Source of the DNA: Tubiluchus corallicola
Lineage: Eukaryota; Priapulida; Priapulimorpha; Priapulimorphida; Tubiluchidae
Reading direction: 5' to 3'
Assembly (NCBI GenBank): GCA_030141605.1
Contig: JAQGDQ010002388.1
Coordinates: forward strand, 170,452-234,451
DNA: 64,000 bases
Shown in pieces: positions 17,809-26,685 of this stretch. The position numbers and the translations under genes are program-made. Numbering within the stretch: the stretch's first letter is position 1; every line of letters starts with the position of its first letter. The notes beneath the pieces were generated by a model. The model saw only the letters and a list, made by a program, of their open reading frames with translations. It was not told the origin of the DNA and ran no database searches.

Positions 17809-19935
17809 ATGAAATTTTCTTTAACTAACATTATAATACCTCTTAAAAATACCTCTTTTTGTAAAAGAAGAACAGCCATAGCAATATGTTTTCTTCTTTT
17901 CAATATATTATCAGCTCAGGCTTATCAAACTGAAATAGAATCCAAAACGGATGAACTTTCAAAGGTTAAGCTATTAATTGCTTCTGTAAAAAAAAATAAC
18001 AACAATACAGCAATAATGGCTGGTCTTGAAATTTCCCTACCGAAGGGATGGCATACATACTGGAGAACTCCTGGAGATGTTGGTTTTAAAACAACAATTG
18101 TCGCTGAANNNNNNNNNNNNNNNNNNNNNNNNNNNNNNNNNNNNNNNNNNNNNNNNNNNNNNNNNNNNNNNNNNNNNNNNNNNNNNNNNNNNNNNNNNNN
18201 NNNNNNNNNNNNNNNNNNNNNNNNNNNNNNNNNNNNNNNNNNNNNNNNNNNNNNNNNNNNNNNNNNNNNNNNNNNNNNNNNNNNNNNNNNNNNNNNNNNN
18301 NNNNNNNNNNNNNNNNNNNNNNNNNNNNNNNNNNNNNNNNNNNNNNNNNNNNNNNNNNNNNNNNNNNNNNNNNNNNNNNNNNNNNNNNNNNNNNNNNNNN
18401 NNNNNNNNNNNNNNNNNNNNNNNNNNNNNNNNNNNNNNNNNNNNNNNNNNNNNNNNNNNNNNNNNNNNNNNNNNNNNNNNNNNNNNNNNNNNNNNNNNNN
18501 NNNNNNNNNNNNNNNNNNNNNNNNNNNNNNNNNNNNNNNNNNNNNNNNNNNNNNNNNNNNNNNNNNNNNNNNNNNNNNNNNNNNNNNNNNNNNNNNNNNN
18601 NNNNNNNNNNNNNNNNNNNNNNNNNNNNNNNNNNNNNNNNNNNNNNNNNNNNNNNNNNNNNNNNNNNNNNNNNNNNNNNNNNNNNNNNNNNNNNNNNNNN
18701 NNNNNNNNNNNNNNNNNNNNNNNNNNNNNNNNNNNNNNNNNNNNNNNNNNNNNNNNNNNNNNNNNNNNNNNNNNNNNNNNNNNNNNNNNNNNNNNNNNNN
18801 NNNNNNNNNNNNNNNNNNNNNNNNNNNNNNNNNNNNNNNCATCAAACTCACAACAGTCTTACATAACTATGAGAAAAAAAGTAGAGTACGATTTGCTTTT
18901 ATAGCAAGTGCAGCAGGCATAATAACATCCTTCATAGCAATTGCTTTCTTCGTAAGCATTCTTAAAAAAACCGGAGAATCCATCGGATGGGGTATACAAT
19001 TCCAAAATCCCTTCTTTATCTTCTTTATGCTGGTGATTTTAGTCATATTTAGCTATAATTTATGGGGCTATTGGAATATACCTACTCTCTCTTTTATAAC
19101 AAAAAATACAGATCCCAAAAGCCAAAATTTAATAACTCAACATTTCATAAATGGTGTTTTCGCAACTCTCCTCTCAACATCGTGCTCTGCTCCCTTTGTC
19201 TCTACCGCTGCAGGATGGGCTCTCGCTGGAAGCTATACTGATATTTTTATCATCTTTACTACTATGGGAATAGGATTCGCAACGCCATGGATAGCGATTG
19301 CGATCTTCCCCAAAAGCATCCTTCTTCTCCCAAAACCAGGACCATGGATAAACACAGTGCGAAAAATTCTTGGCGCTCTTCTTATGCTAACAGCTCTATG
19401 GCTTATCTGGATTCTGAGACAGCAACAGCAACAAAATCTTATTATTATCGCTATATTTTTTATCACTGGGTTTCCTGTTATTCTTCTAATACGAAAACAC
19501 ACAAGACGGTATATCATGCTCATACTTACAACACTAATTACAATAAGCACAATAAGCATAAATAGCTATTTTCAACCTATGCAAAAAAAAGCCACTGAAC
19601 CCTTTAATCCAGAAGAAATAAACCAACTTCTAGAAGAAAACTATATTGTCTTTGTTAATGTAACAGCGGCATGGTGCATAACATGTTATACAAACAAATT
19701 ATTTGTTCTTAACCAAGAACCCATCAAAGCTATTTTAGAAAACCCTAACGTGATTACATTGACTGCAGACTGGACAAGTAAAGATGATGTTATTACGCAA
19801 TATATTAAACAATTTAAAAGATCTGGCATTCCTCTAAATGTTATTTATAGCCCGCTTTACCCAAATGGAATGCTTCTCCCTGTAATCCTAACGCCAAAAA
19901 ATACAGAAGAAGCTTTTTTACACCATTTTCAATAA
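17809..19935 (+). CDS. ScsB/DsbD-type thiol:disulfide interchange protein (interrupted by assembly gap)
   Basis: Inner-membrane reductase that carries electrons from cytoplasmic thioredoxin to periplasmic thiol proteins. A signal peptide (ending near SAQA, residue 43) leads into the DsbD-like N-terminal domain (SLPKGWHTYWRTPGDVG). The middle is lost in 731 unknown bases. After the gap come multiple membrane spans with the redox cysteine in STSCSAPF and then a thioredoxin-like C-terminal domain with the Cys623-Ile-Thr-Cys626 active site and a GIP cis-proline segment. Sequence before and after the gap is in the same frame, and 708 residues suits the family. The N-terminal domain and TSCSAPF motif favour the ScsB branch over E. 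coli-type DsbD. Confidence 0.83.
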   Translation: MKFSLTNIIIPLKNTSFCKRRTAIAICFLLFNILSAQAYQTEIESKTDELSKVKLLIASVKKNNNNTAIMAGLEISLPKGWHTYWRTPGDVGFKTTIVAEXXXXXXXXXXXXXXXXXXXXXXXXXXXXXXXXXXXXXXXXXXXXXXXXXXXXXXXXXXXXXXXXXXXXXXXXXXXXXXXXXXXXXXXXXXXXXXXXXXXXXXXXXXXXXXXXXXXXXXXXXXXXXXXXXXXXXXXXXXXXXXXXXXXXXXXXXXXXXXXXXXXXXXXXXXXXXXXXXXXXXXXXXXXXXXXXXXXXXXXXXXXXXXXXXXXXXXXXXXXXXXXXXXXXXXXXXXXXXXXXXXXXIKLTTVLHNYEKKSRVRFAFIASAAGIITSFIAIAFFVSILKKTGESIGWGIQFQNPFFIFFMLVILVIFSYNLWGYWNIPTLSFITKNTDPKSQNLITQHFINGVFATLLSTSCSAPFVSTAAGWALAGSYTDIFIIFTTMGIGFATPWIAIAIFPKSILLLPKPGPWINTVRKILGALLMLTALWLIWILRQQQQQNLIIIAIFFITGFPVILLIRKHTRRYIMLILTTLITISTISINSYFQPMQKKATEPFNPEEINQLLEENYIVFVNVTAAWCITCYTNKLFVLNQEPIKAILENPNVITLTADWTSKDDVITQYIKQFKRSGIPLNVIYSPLYPNGMLLPVILTPKNTEEAFLHHFQ
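18109..18839. other. Assembly gap of 731 unknown bases
   Basis: An uninterrupted run of N lies inside the thiol reductase gene. The reading frame matches on both sides, so the estimated length is at least consistent modulo three. Confidence 0.99.
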
Positions 19936-20052
19936 AATGAGCCTTTTTATATTTATCTCTTTTAGAATTATATTATCTGCCTTACTTATATCAAGTTTTA
20001 ATTAATTCTCTTCAAGTTCAGAATCTACAAAAAAGCACCTTTATAAAAAACC

Positions 20053-20844
20053 CTATAGGCGAGAGCTTTTCCAAACAAGTTGGCCAATAATATTCAATGA
20101 TTTCAAAGGAGAGCGAAACCATTCACATTTCTTCCCTTTTTCTTCTTGCCCTGTCTTAAGCGCAACAAAATGATCGCCACCAGGAATAATTTCTAAATAC
20201 TTTATTGACAAACGACCATATTCCTGCAGCACAAATAAACCAGGTGGAAAAGGAAAACATGACTGCATGTTGACCATAACACGATCTCCCAACATAAGAA
20301 GAGGCTCCATATCTCTCCCATTAACACGCATAATAAAAAGAGCACAAGGATCAACATTTAATGATAGTTCATACAATAAATACTTCTGTGAAAACCCCCA
20401 ATAGTTTAGAGGCTTAAAATAATCACGATTCGACTGAGAGAGTAAAACTGATTCATCTACAACCTGCTGAGCGTCTATCTCTGGCATTTGAACAATATAA
20501 TCATCGCTAGATAACTTACCAGAAGAAATTGCAATAAAATTCTGCTGTGATATATCCGAGACATAGGAATCATTTTCTGCGCAGGATGGTGGCATACTAT
20601 GGCTATAAGAAAGCTTGTTAACCCCAAATAAAAGCCACGAAAAATCAACATCTAAAATTTCACTATATTTTAAAGCCAATCTGGATCCAAAACGGCGTGT
20701 ACCATTCTCATGAGAACGATAAGTAACTTCTGAAACTCCAACGGTACGCGCGAATGCCGCAGCTGTTCTAAACCCTTTTTCTTCTCTCGCTAACCGGAGT
20801 CTTTTAGCTGCGACAAGTGTTTCCTTATCCTTCTTTGAATACAT
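20053..20844 (-). CDS. XRE/CI-like regulator with inactive S24 peptidase-like domain
   Basis: A 263-residue transcription regulator with an N-terminal helix-turn-helix (about residues 12-72) and a C-terminal LexA/CI-like S24 domain (about 155-260). In active S24 proteins the motif is G-D-S-M-E-P; here it reads G-R-D-M-E-P (176-181), so Asp178 replaces the catalytic serine. Lys215 (LSIKYL) is kept. Self-cleavage should therefore be impossible, though the domain may still dimerise. It lies 55 bases downstream of coaD on the same strand. A 25-bp inverted repeat immediately upstream (20857-20881) is a candidate autoregulatory operator. Targets are unknown. Confidence 0.82.
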   Translation of the reverse strand: MYSKKDKETLVAAKRLRLAREEKGFRTAAAFARTVGVSEVTYRSHENGTRRFGSRLALKYSEILDVDFSWLLFGVNKLSYSHSMPPSCAENDSYVSDISQQNFIAISSGKLSSDDYIVQMPEIDAQQVVDESVLLSQSNRDYFKPLNYWGFSQKYLLYELSLNVDPCALFIMRVNGRDMEPLLMLGDRVMVNMQSCFPFPPGLFVLQEYGRLSIKYLEIIPGGDHFVALKTGQEEKGKKCEWFRSPLKSLNIIGQLVWKSSRL

Positions 20845-20856
20845 ACTTCACCCTTA

Positions 20857-20881
20857 TTACTTTAAGATATACTGAAAGTAA
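20857..20881. promoter_or_regulatory. Inverted repeat upstream of S24-like regulator
   Basis: TTACTTT (20857-20863) and AAAGTAA (20875-20881) form a perfect seven-base inverted repeat around an 11-base spacer. It lies 13 bases upstream of the regulator start codon, a typical operator position for an autorepressor. Confidence 0.4.
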
Positions 20882-20899
20882 ATGCCTCTACCGTCATAT

Positions 20900-21406
20900 C
20901 TACTTACTCAATTTTCTATACAGATGTTCTGCAACAGATTGAGAAACAAATGGTTGTATATCCCCCCCTAAACGAGCGACTTCCTTAACAAAACGCGATG
21001 CTATAAGTTGGTGGCTGTCAGAAGCCATAAGAAAAACTGTCTCAACATCTGAGGCAATCCTTGCGTTCATTCCCGCCATTTGAAATTCGTAATCAAAATC
21101 AGAAACAGCTCGAAGGCCTCTAATAATCATGCAGGAATCATAAGAGCGAACAAAATCAACTAATAACGTTGAAAATGGGGTAATCTCTATTCTCTCTGAC
21201 AATGATGATGATAATGAAGAAATCTCATTATCCAACATACAAACACGCTCATTAATTGAAAAAGTCGGATTCTTTAATTCATTAACTGCAACTCCTACAA
21301 CTAAATAATCAACCAGTTTTAAAGCCCGGCAAATAATATCCATATGCCCAAGAGTCACTGGATCAAAAGTCCCCGGGTAAATTCCAACACGTCGCTGCAA
21401 AGCCAT
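20900..21406 (-). CDS. coaD: Phosphopantetheine adenylyltransferase
   Basis: Catalyses ATP plus 4'-phosphopantetheine to dephospho-CoA, the fourth step of coenzyme A synthesis. The nucleotidyltransferase signature GIYPGTFDPVTLGHMDII includes the T/HxGH motif, and the RGLRAVSDFDYEFQMAGMN block near residue 95 binds substrate. The 168 residues match the family. It starts 26 bases after gyrA ends, a gyrA-coaD arrangement common in alphaproteobacteria. Confidence 0.95.
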   Translation of the reverse strand: MALQRRVGIYPGTFDPVTLGHMDIICRALKLVDYLVVGVAVNELKNPTFSINERVCMLDNEISSLSSSLSERIEITPFSTLLVDFVRSYDSCMIIRGLRAVSDFDYEFQMAGMNARIASDVETVFLMASDSHQLIASRFVKEVARLGGDIQPFVSQSVAEHLYRKLSK

Positions 21407-21432
21407 AAATTTTTACTTTATCCTCTTAAATT

Positions 21433-24153
21433 CTATTCACACATATCACTTTCCGAAGAAATTTCTTCAAAATCATTATCGTCGCTATTCTCTTCACGCA
21501 GCCGCGTAACAGAAACAACTTCTTCCTTTTCCGCAACACGGAACAAGGTCACTCCCTGTGTACGACGCGCAGCTATACGAATATCATTAACAGGGCAGCG
21601 AATAATCTGGCCGCCATTGCTAATCATAACAATATGATTTCCATCTACAACCGAAAAAGCGGCAACAACTTCACCTGTCTTTTCTGTTCGATCAAGGCAT
21701 GCTAAGCCACGGCCACCACGACCTGTAACTCGATAATCCCAAGAAGATGTTCGTTTACCAAAGCCATTTGCTGTAATTGTCAGAATAAATTCTTCATTTT
21801 CTGAAAACCAACATAACTCCTCTTGCGCCAAACCTATATCTTCTACCTCTTCTTTTTCAAAAGATTCCCGACGCTTCCGTGATGCATAACGAAGCCATGC
21901 GTCTTTTTTCTCAGAAGAAACAGAACCCATATGCTTTAAGCCTGACATTCCAATAACATAGTCTCCCTCTGTTAAACGAATCCCCCGAACACCAAGAGAG
22001 TTTCGACTCGCAAATATACGTGTTTTAGTAACAGGAAAACGAATACAATACCCCATGCGCGTATTAAGAAAAATATCTTCATCTTCTGTAAAAGCCCGAA
22101 CACGAACAAGATGGTCGCCCTCTGGTAGCTTCATTGCAATCTTGCCATTAACACGAACTCCCGTAAAATCACTTAAACGATTCCGACGAACATGTCCAGA
22201 CGCTGTTGCAAAAACTGCGTACATATCCTTCCAACTGTCTTCATTCTCTGGCAAAAGCATAACTGTTGAAATAGTCTCATTTTTTGATAAAGGCAGCATA
22301 TTTACTAAAGCACGCCCTTTTGATTGCGGCGTTCCAGGCGGAATCTTCCACACCTTCATCTTGTAAACCATTCCCAAAGAAGAGAAAAATAAAACTGGCG
22401 TATGTGTGTTAGCAATAAACACATCACTGACAAAATCTTCTTCGCGAGTAGCCATCCCTGTACGCCCCTTTCCACCCCGACGCTGCGCTCGATAAATATT
22501 CAATGGAACACGCTTTATATAACCGTTACTACTAACCGTGACAACCATATCCTCTTTCTGAATTAAATCCTCATCCTCAAAATCACTGTCAGATTCAACA
22601 ATCTCTGTTCGGCGAGGTGTTGAAAACTGCTCTCGAACTTCGAGAAGCTCCTCTTTTAAAATTTCTAATAAATACTCTCGAGACTGAAGTATATTCAAAT
22701 ATTCCTTAATTTCTTCTCCCAAAGCATAAAGATCATCACCAATCTTCTGCCGCTCAAGGCCTGTCAAACGATTTAAACGTAATTCTAAAATTGCACGTGC
22801 TTGCTTTTCTGAAAGTAAATATTCTCCATTTTCATACTGATGCCCTGATTCCGCCAATAAATTAATAAACCCCTCAATATCAGATGCGGGCCAACAATGC
22901 GCCATTAACTGTTCACGCGCAATCTGCGGATTATTGGCTTTCCGAATTAAACTAATGACTTCATCAATATTCGCAACAGCAACCGATAAACCTACTAATA
23001 TATGAGCACGAGCTCGTGCTTTATTTAAAAGAAAAACTGTTCGGCGACGAATAACAAGTTCTCTAAAACGCAAAAACGCCGACAAAATATCCTTTAAATT
23101 CATTAACTCTGGGCGCCCATTATTCAACGCAAGCATATTGACTGAAAAAAACGTCTGCAGATTTGTATTTCGGTATAGCTGATTAAGAACAACTCCCGTT
23201 TCAAAGCCTTTCCGAACCTCAATAACAACACGAACCCCTGAACGATCAGACTCATCACGAATATCCGTTATACCTTCAACACGCTTTTCTCGAACACAAG
23301 CCGCAATTTGCTCAATCATATTCGCTTTATTAACCAAATAAGGAATTTCCGTAATAATAATCGCTTCACGAGCTTGGCTAATATGTTCAATGTGTGTGCA
23401 TCCCCGCATAATAATACTGCCACGACCTGTCCGAAATGCCGATAAAATACCGCTTCTTCCTAAAATTTGCCCTCCCGTCGGAAAATCCGGACCTGCAATC
23501 GACCCTTGAACCAATTCATCAATAGATACATCCGGATTTGCAATTAACACACAACATGCATCTATAAGCTCTCCAATATTATGCGGCGGTATATTCGTCG
23601 CCATACCAACCGCAATTCCACTTGCACCATTGGCAAGTAGATTAGGAAAACGTGCAGGCAAAACAGCTGGTTCCGACATCGTCTCATCATAATTTGGATG
23701 AAAGTCAACCGTATTCTTGCCTATATCCTCAATTAAAAGATGCGCCGAAGCCGCCATGCGTGCTTCTGTATAACGCATTGCTGCTGGCGGGTCACCATCC
23801 ATAGAGCCAAAATTACCTTGCCCATCAATCAATGGCAGGCGCATAGAAAAATATTGTGCCAGACGAACCATCGAATCATAAATCGCCTTATCACCATGCG
23901 GGTGATATTTACCCATAACATCACCAACAATACGTGCAGATTTTCGGTAAGGTTGCTTTTGAACATAACCATTTTCATACATTGTATAAATAATACGACG
24001 ATGCACTGGCTTAAGGCCGTCACAAACATCAGGCAATGCCCGACTTACAATTACGCTCATCGCATAGTCAAGATACGAACGACGCATCTCATCTTCTATA
24101 TTTGCCAAAGCGATATTATATGGCTGATTTTTTTCTAATACTTCCTGTACCAA
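21433..24153 (-). CDS. gyrA: DNA gyrase subunit A
   Basis: Breakage-reunion subunit of DNA gyrase, 906 residues, introducing negative supercoils with GyrB. The catalytic Tyr128 lies in AMRYTEARM. The C-terminal pinwheel domain carries a GyrA box (QRRGGKG near residue 555), which separates it from ParC. A second box-like segment and an acidic tail end the protein. In the quinolone-determining region the sequence is [10 protein letters not shown], placing Lys89 where E. coli has Ser83. It precedes coaD and follows ispH on the same strand. Confidence 0.97.
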   Translation of the reverse strand: MVQEVLEKNQPYNIALANIEDEMRRSYLDYAMSVIVSRALPDVCDGLKPVHRRIIYTMYENGYVQKQPYRKSARIVGDVMGKYHPHGDKAIYDSMVRLAQYFSMRLPLIDGQGNFGSMDGDPPAAMRYTEARMAASAHLLIEDIGKNTVDFHPNYDETMSEPAVLPARFPNLLANGASGIAVGMATNIPPHNIGELIDACCVLIANPDVSIDELVQGSIAGPDFPTGGQILGRSGILSAFRTGRGSIIMRGCTHIEHISQAREAIIITEIPYLVNKANMIEQIAACVREKRVEGITDIRDESDRSGVRVVIEVRKGFETGVVLNQLYRNTNLQTFFSVNMLALNNGRPELMNLKDILSAFLRFRELVIRRRTVFLLNKARARAHILVGLSVAVANIDEVISLIRKANNPQIAREQLMAHCWPASDIEGFINLLAESGHQYENGEYLLSEKQARAILELRLNRLTGLERQKIGDDLYALGEEIKEYLNILQSREYLLEILKEELLEVREQFSTPRRTEIVESDSDFEDEDLIQKEDMVVTVSSNGYIKRVPLNIYRAQRRGGKGRTGMATREEDFVSDVFIANTHTPVLFFSSLGMVYKMKVWKIPPGTPQSKGRALVNMLPLSKNETISTVMLLPENEDSWKDMYAVFATASGHVRRNRLSDFTGVRVNGKIAMKLPEGDHLVRVRAFTEDEDIFLNTRMGYCIRFPVTKTRIFASRNSLGVRGIRLTEGDYVIGMSGLKHMGSVSSEKKDAWLRYASRKRRESFEKEEVEDIGLAQEELCWFSENEEFILTITANGFGKRTSSWDYRVTGRGGRGLACLDRTEKTGEVVAAFSVVDGNHIVMISNGGQIIRCPVNDIRIAARRTQGVTLFRVAEKEEVVSVTRLREENSDDNDFEEISSESDMCE

Positions 24154-24267
24154 TTGTAAAGTTCCTGCTTTCTATAAAAATTAAAACTCTATATGAACAT
24201 AATACCTTTGTAGAGTCTATTGATAATCCTATCCAAATTAAAAAAACAAAAAATACTTGCACTTTTT

Positions 24268-25212
24268 TTAGAATAGTTCCTGAGGAAGATGAAATCTAAC
24301 ATTTTCGAAATCTCCCTCCATATCAATAATATGAACGGAAAAATATAACCGTAGATACTCTAGAAACGTTTCCACCATTACTGCTGGTGCAGAAGCTCCA
24401 GCAGATACAACAATCCGTGAACAACTATTTAATAAAGTGTAACAAAAAGATTGAATATCATCAACCAAATAGGCATTATATCCTTTCTTTTCCGCTATCT
24501 CTCTAAGCCTATTAGAATTTGAGCTACTTGCAGACCCCATAATAACAATAGCATCAGGATGATAAACTTCCAAAGAACGGTGAATTGCCTGTTGGCGATT
24601 TTGAGTCGCATAACAAATATTTTTTAAATCTGGGCCAATAATATCTGTAAAAAATCCCTCTAAAGTCTTAATTAACTCCCTTGTTTCATCTAAACTTAAC
24701 GTTGTTTGCGTAACATAGGCAACGGGCTTATCTTTCAAAAATGATAGACTTTGTAAGTCATCAATAGAATCAATAACATATATATCGCCTGAAACCTGCC
24801 CCTCCGTACCAATAACTTCTGGGTGGCCTTTATGCCCAATTAATAAAATTGTTCGACCTTGTGAGCTTTGGCGTTGTGCATCTCGGTGAACACGTTTTAC
24901 CAATGGGCATGTTGCATCAACAACATAAAGATGACGAGAGTGCGCACGCTCTTCAATAAAACGAGAAACTCCATGAGCACTGTAAATAAGAACACTTCCC
25001 TCAGGTACATCATCAACATCTGTAACAAAAATCGTGCCTTTGCTTTTCAATGAAGAAACAACCCATTGATTATGGACAATCTCATTGTGAACATAAACGG
25101 GTGCAGAAAATTTATCTAAAGAACGTTCAACAATAGAAATTGCACGAGCAACACCAGCACAGAAACCCCGAGGATTAGCAAGAACAACTTCTAATACCGA
25201 TTTCTCTCCCAT
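24268..25212 (-). CDS. ispH: 4-hydroxy-3-methylbut-2-enyl diphosphate reductase
   Basis: Last enzyme of the MEP isoprenoid pathway, converting HMBPP to IPP and DMAPP with an iron-sulfur cluster. The three cluster-binding cysteines are visible in context: Cys18 in NPRGFCAGV, one in DATCPLVKRVH and one in NICYATQNRQ. The 314-residue length is typical. It starts 12 bases after the upstream flavoprotein gene ends, so the two are likely cotranscribed. Confidence 0.95.
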   Translation of the reverse strand: MGEKSVLEVVLANPRGFCAGVARAISIVERSLDKFSAPVYVHNEIVHNQWVVSSLKSKGTIFVTDVDDVPEGSVLIYSAHGVSRFIEERAHSRHLYVVDATCPLVKRVHRDAQRQSSQGRTILLIGHKGHPEVIGTEGQVSGDIYVIDSIDDLQSLSFLKDKPVAYVTQTTLSLDETRELIKTLEGFFTDIIGPDLKNICYATQNRQQAIHRSLEVYHPDAIVIMGSASSSNSNRLREIAEKKGYNAYLVDDIQSFCYTLLNSCSRIVVSAGASAPAVMVETFLEYLRLYFSVHIIDMEGDFENVRFHLPQELF

Positions 25213-25224
25213 AAATAGTGCCGC

Positions 25225-26625
25225 CTAATTTCCCGTCATAATACGCTCAACAAGCTGTGAAATTGTCGGCATAAAGCCATCAGCATAAAAAGGATCTAAT
25301 GCAAAACGAAAAGCACTTTTTCCTGAAAATAGAAGCGCATGATCAATATCACGATTATGAATTGCATTTTGAAGTGCTTTTTGAATACAAAAAGAACGTG
25401 GATCCGGAATTATCCCCGTTGTTCCACTTTCATTATCCGCCCAATTGCTGAAACGACACATACTTAAACACCCCATACAGTCAGTTTGGTTTTTCCGAAT
25501 TGAATGAGCTTTTTCTTCTGTCACAAAAATAACTGTTCCATCCGGTGTCCATAAAGGATATTTAAAACCAGCAGACTTCCACTCTAAAACCTTCGAAACA
25601 TCTGATGGTCGTATATAAATAAAGCGTCCCGAGCGATTTAAAGAAATACCATGAGAAAACTCATCTGTTTTATTCCGGCTTGCATCAATTTGGCGTTTAT
25701 TACGTTCCTCAAGCTCCTTAATAAAACTGTTTCGAATCGCTATTGAATAAAACCCCGTTGGGCTAAAACGATTCAATACAATATCTTCTGGTTTTAAATC
25801 GGATAAAATTTGTTTCCATTCATTTGGTATTGGGCTCTCCTGTGTTAAAAGAGGGCGTGTCCCAAATTGAAACGCAATAGGGCCAAGTTCTGGGTTACCT
25901 ATACAATCTGACCAGTCTTCTAAATGCCAAACACCACCTGCTATAATGAGAGGCACCCGCTCAAGCCCAAATTTATTCATCACAGAACGTATTTCAATAA
26001 GGCGTTTCAAGGGAGATTCTGGAGAATCAACATCCTCTGCATTTGTTAAACCAACATGCCCTCCTGCCAGCCAAGGATCTTCATAAACAACACCTCCTAA
26101 AAATTCTGGGTTTTTCTTATAAGAACGCATCCATAAAATCTTAAAAGCACGAGCTGAAGAAATAATCGGATAGTACCAGACTTTATATCGACTTGCAATC
26201 TCCGGCAAAGCAAACGGCATTCCTGCTCCACATGTGATTCCGTCAATAAGACCGCGCGCGCCTGATAAAATTTCTTCAATAATAGGACGAGCACCTCCCG
26301 CCTCCCAAAGAATGTTCATATGAACAGATCCACGTCCTCCAGAACAATCATGCGCTATCTGAGCCTGTGTAACTCCTCCCTTGATCGCATAACGAATAAG
26401 TTGTGAGAATTTCTCACGGCGTGTTTGTAAGGGGTCATATATCTGAGGAACCAAGTTCCCTTCCTTATCGTAATATCCCGCATTAACAGCTGAAAATGTT
26501 CCGACCGCACCACTTGAAGCAAAAGAACCTGCCGTTAGCCCATTAGATACACCTATACCTTTACCACCCTCTACTACAGGAAGAACTTCCTTTCCTGATA
26601 TCATAACCGAATCAATAGCTTTCAC
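25225..26625 (-). CDS. Nitronate monooxygenase-like flavoprotein with Cys-rich C-terminus
   Basis: FMN-dependent oxidoreductase of the nitronate monooxygenase/YrpB family, 466 residues. The TIM-barrel landmarks are seen: an N-terminal glycine-rich GVSNGLTAGSFAS, a DGITCGAG segment, the PLIIAGGVWHLEDW phosphate-binding strand and FQFGTRPL. An unusual C-terminal extension of roughly 160 residues follows the barrel. It contains Cys383-x2-Cys386-x3-Cys390 and Cys413, which could bind an Fe-S cluster or metal. The substrate is unknown; detoxification of nitronates is only the family's best-studied reaction. It lies between pnp and ispH, all on the minus strand. Confidence 0.78.
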   Translation of the reverse strand: MKAIDSVMISGKEVLPVVEGGKGIGVSNGLTAGSFASSGAVGTFSAVNAGYYDKEGNLVPQIYDPLQTRREKFSQLIRYAIKGGVTQAQIAHDCSGGRGSVHMNILWEAGGARPIIEEILSGARGLIDGITCGAGMPFALPEIASRYKVWYYPIISSARAFKILWMRSYKKNPEFLGGVVYEDPWLAGGHVGLTNAEDVDSPESPLKRLIEIRSVMNKFGLERVPLIIAGGVWHLEDWSDCIGNPELGPIAFQFGTRPLLTQESPIPNEWKQILSDLKPEDIVLNRFSPTGFYSIAIRNSFIKELEERNKRQIDASRNKTDEFSHGISLNRSGRFIYIRPSDVSKVLEWKSAGFKYPLWTPDGTVIFVTEEKAHSIRKNQTDCMGCLSMCRFSNWADNESGTTGIIPDPRSFCIQKALQNAIHNRDIDHALLFSGKSAFRFALDPFYADGFMPTISQLVERIMTGN

Positions 26626-26685
26626 GTATTCTTCCTATCACATCTATATATCAATATTTTGCTAACTTGATCAAACTCTTAGAAT

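Noticed and set aside
23740-24138. 132-codon plus-strand frame opposite gyrA
   Set aside because: Antisense to the most conserved part of gyrA and rich in residues typical of reversed coding sequence; not a gene.
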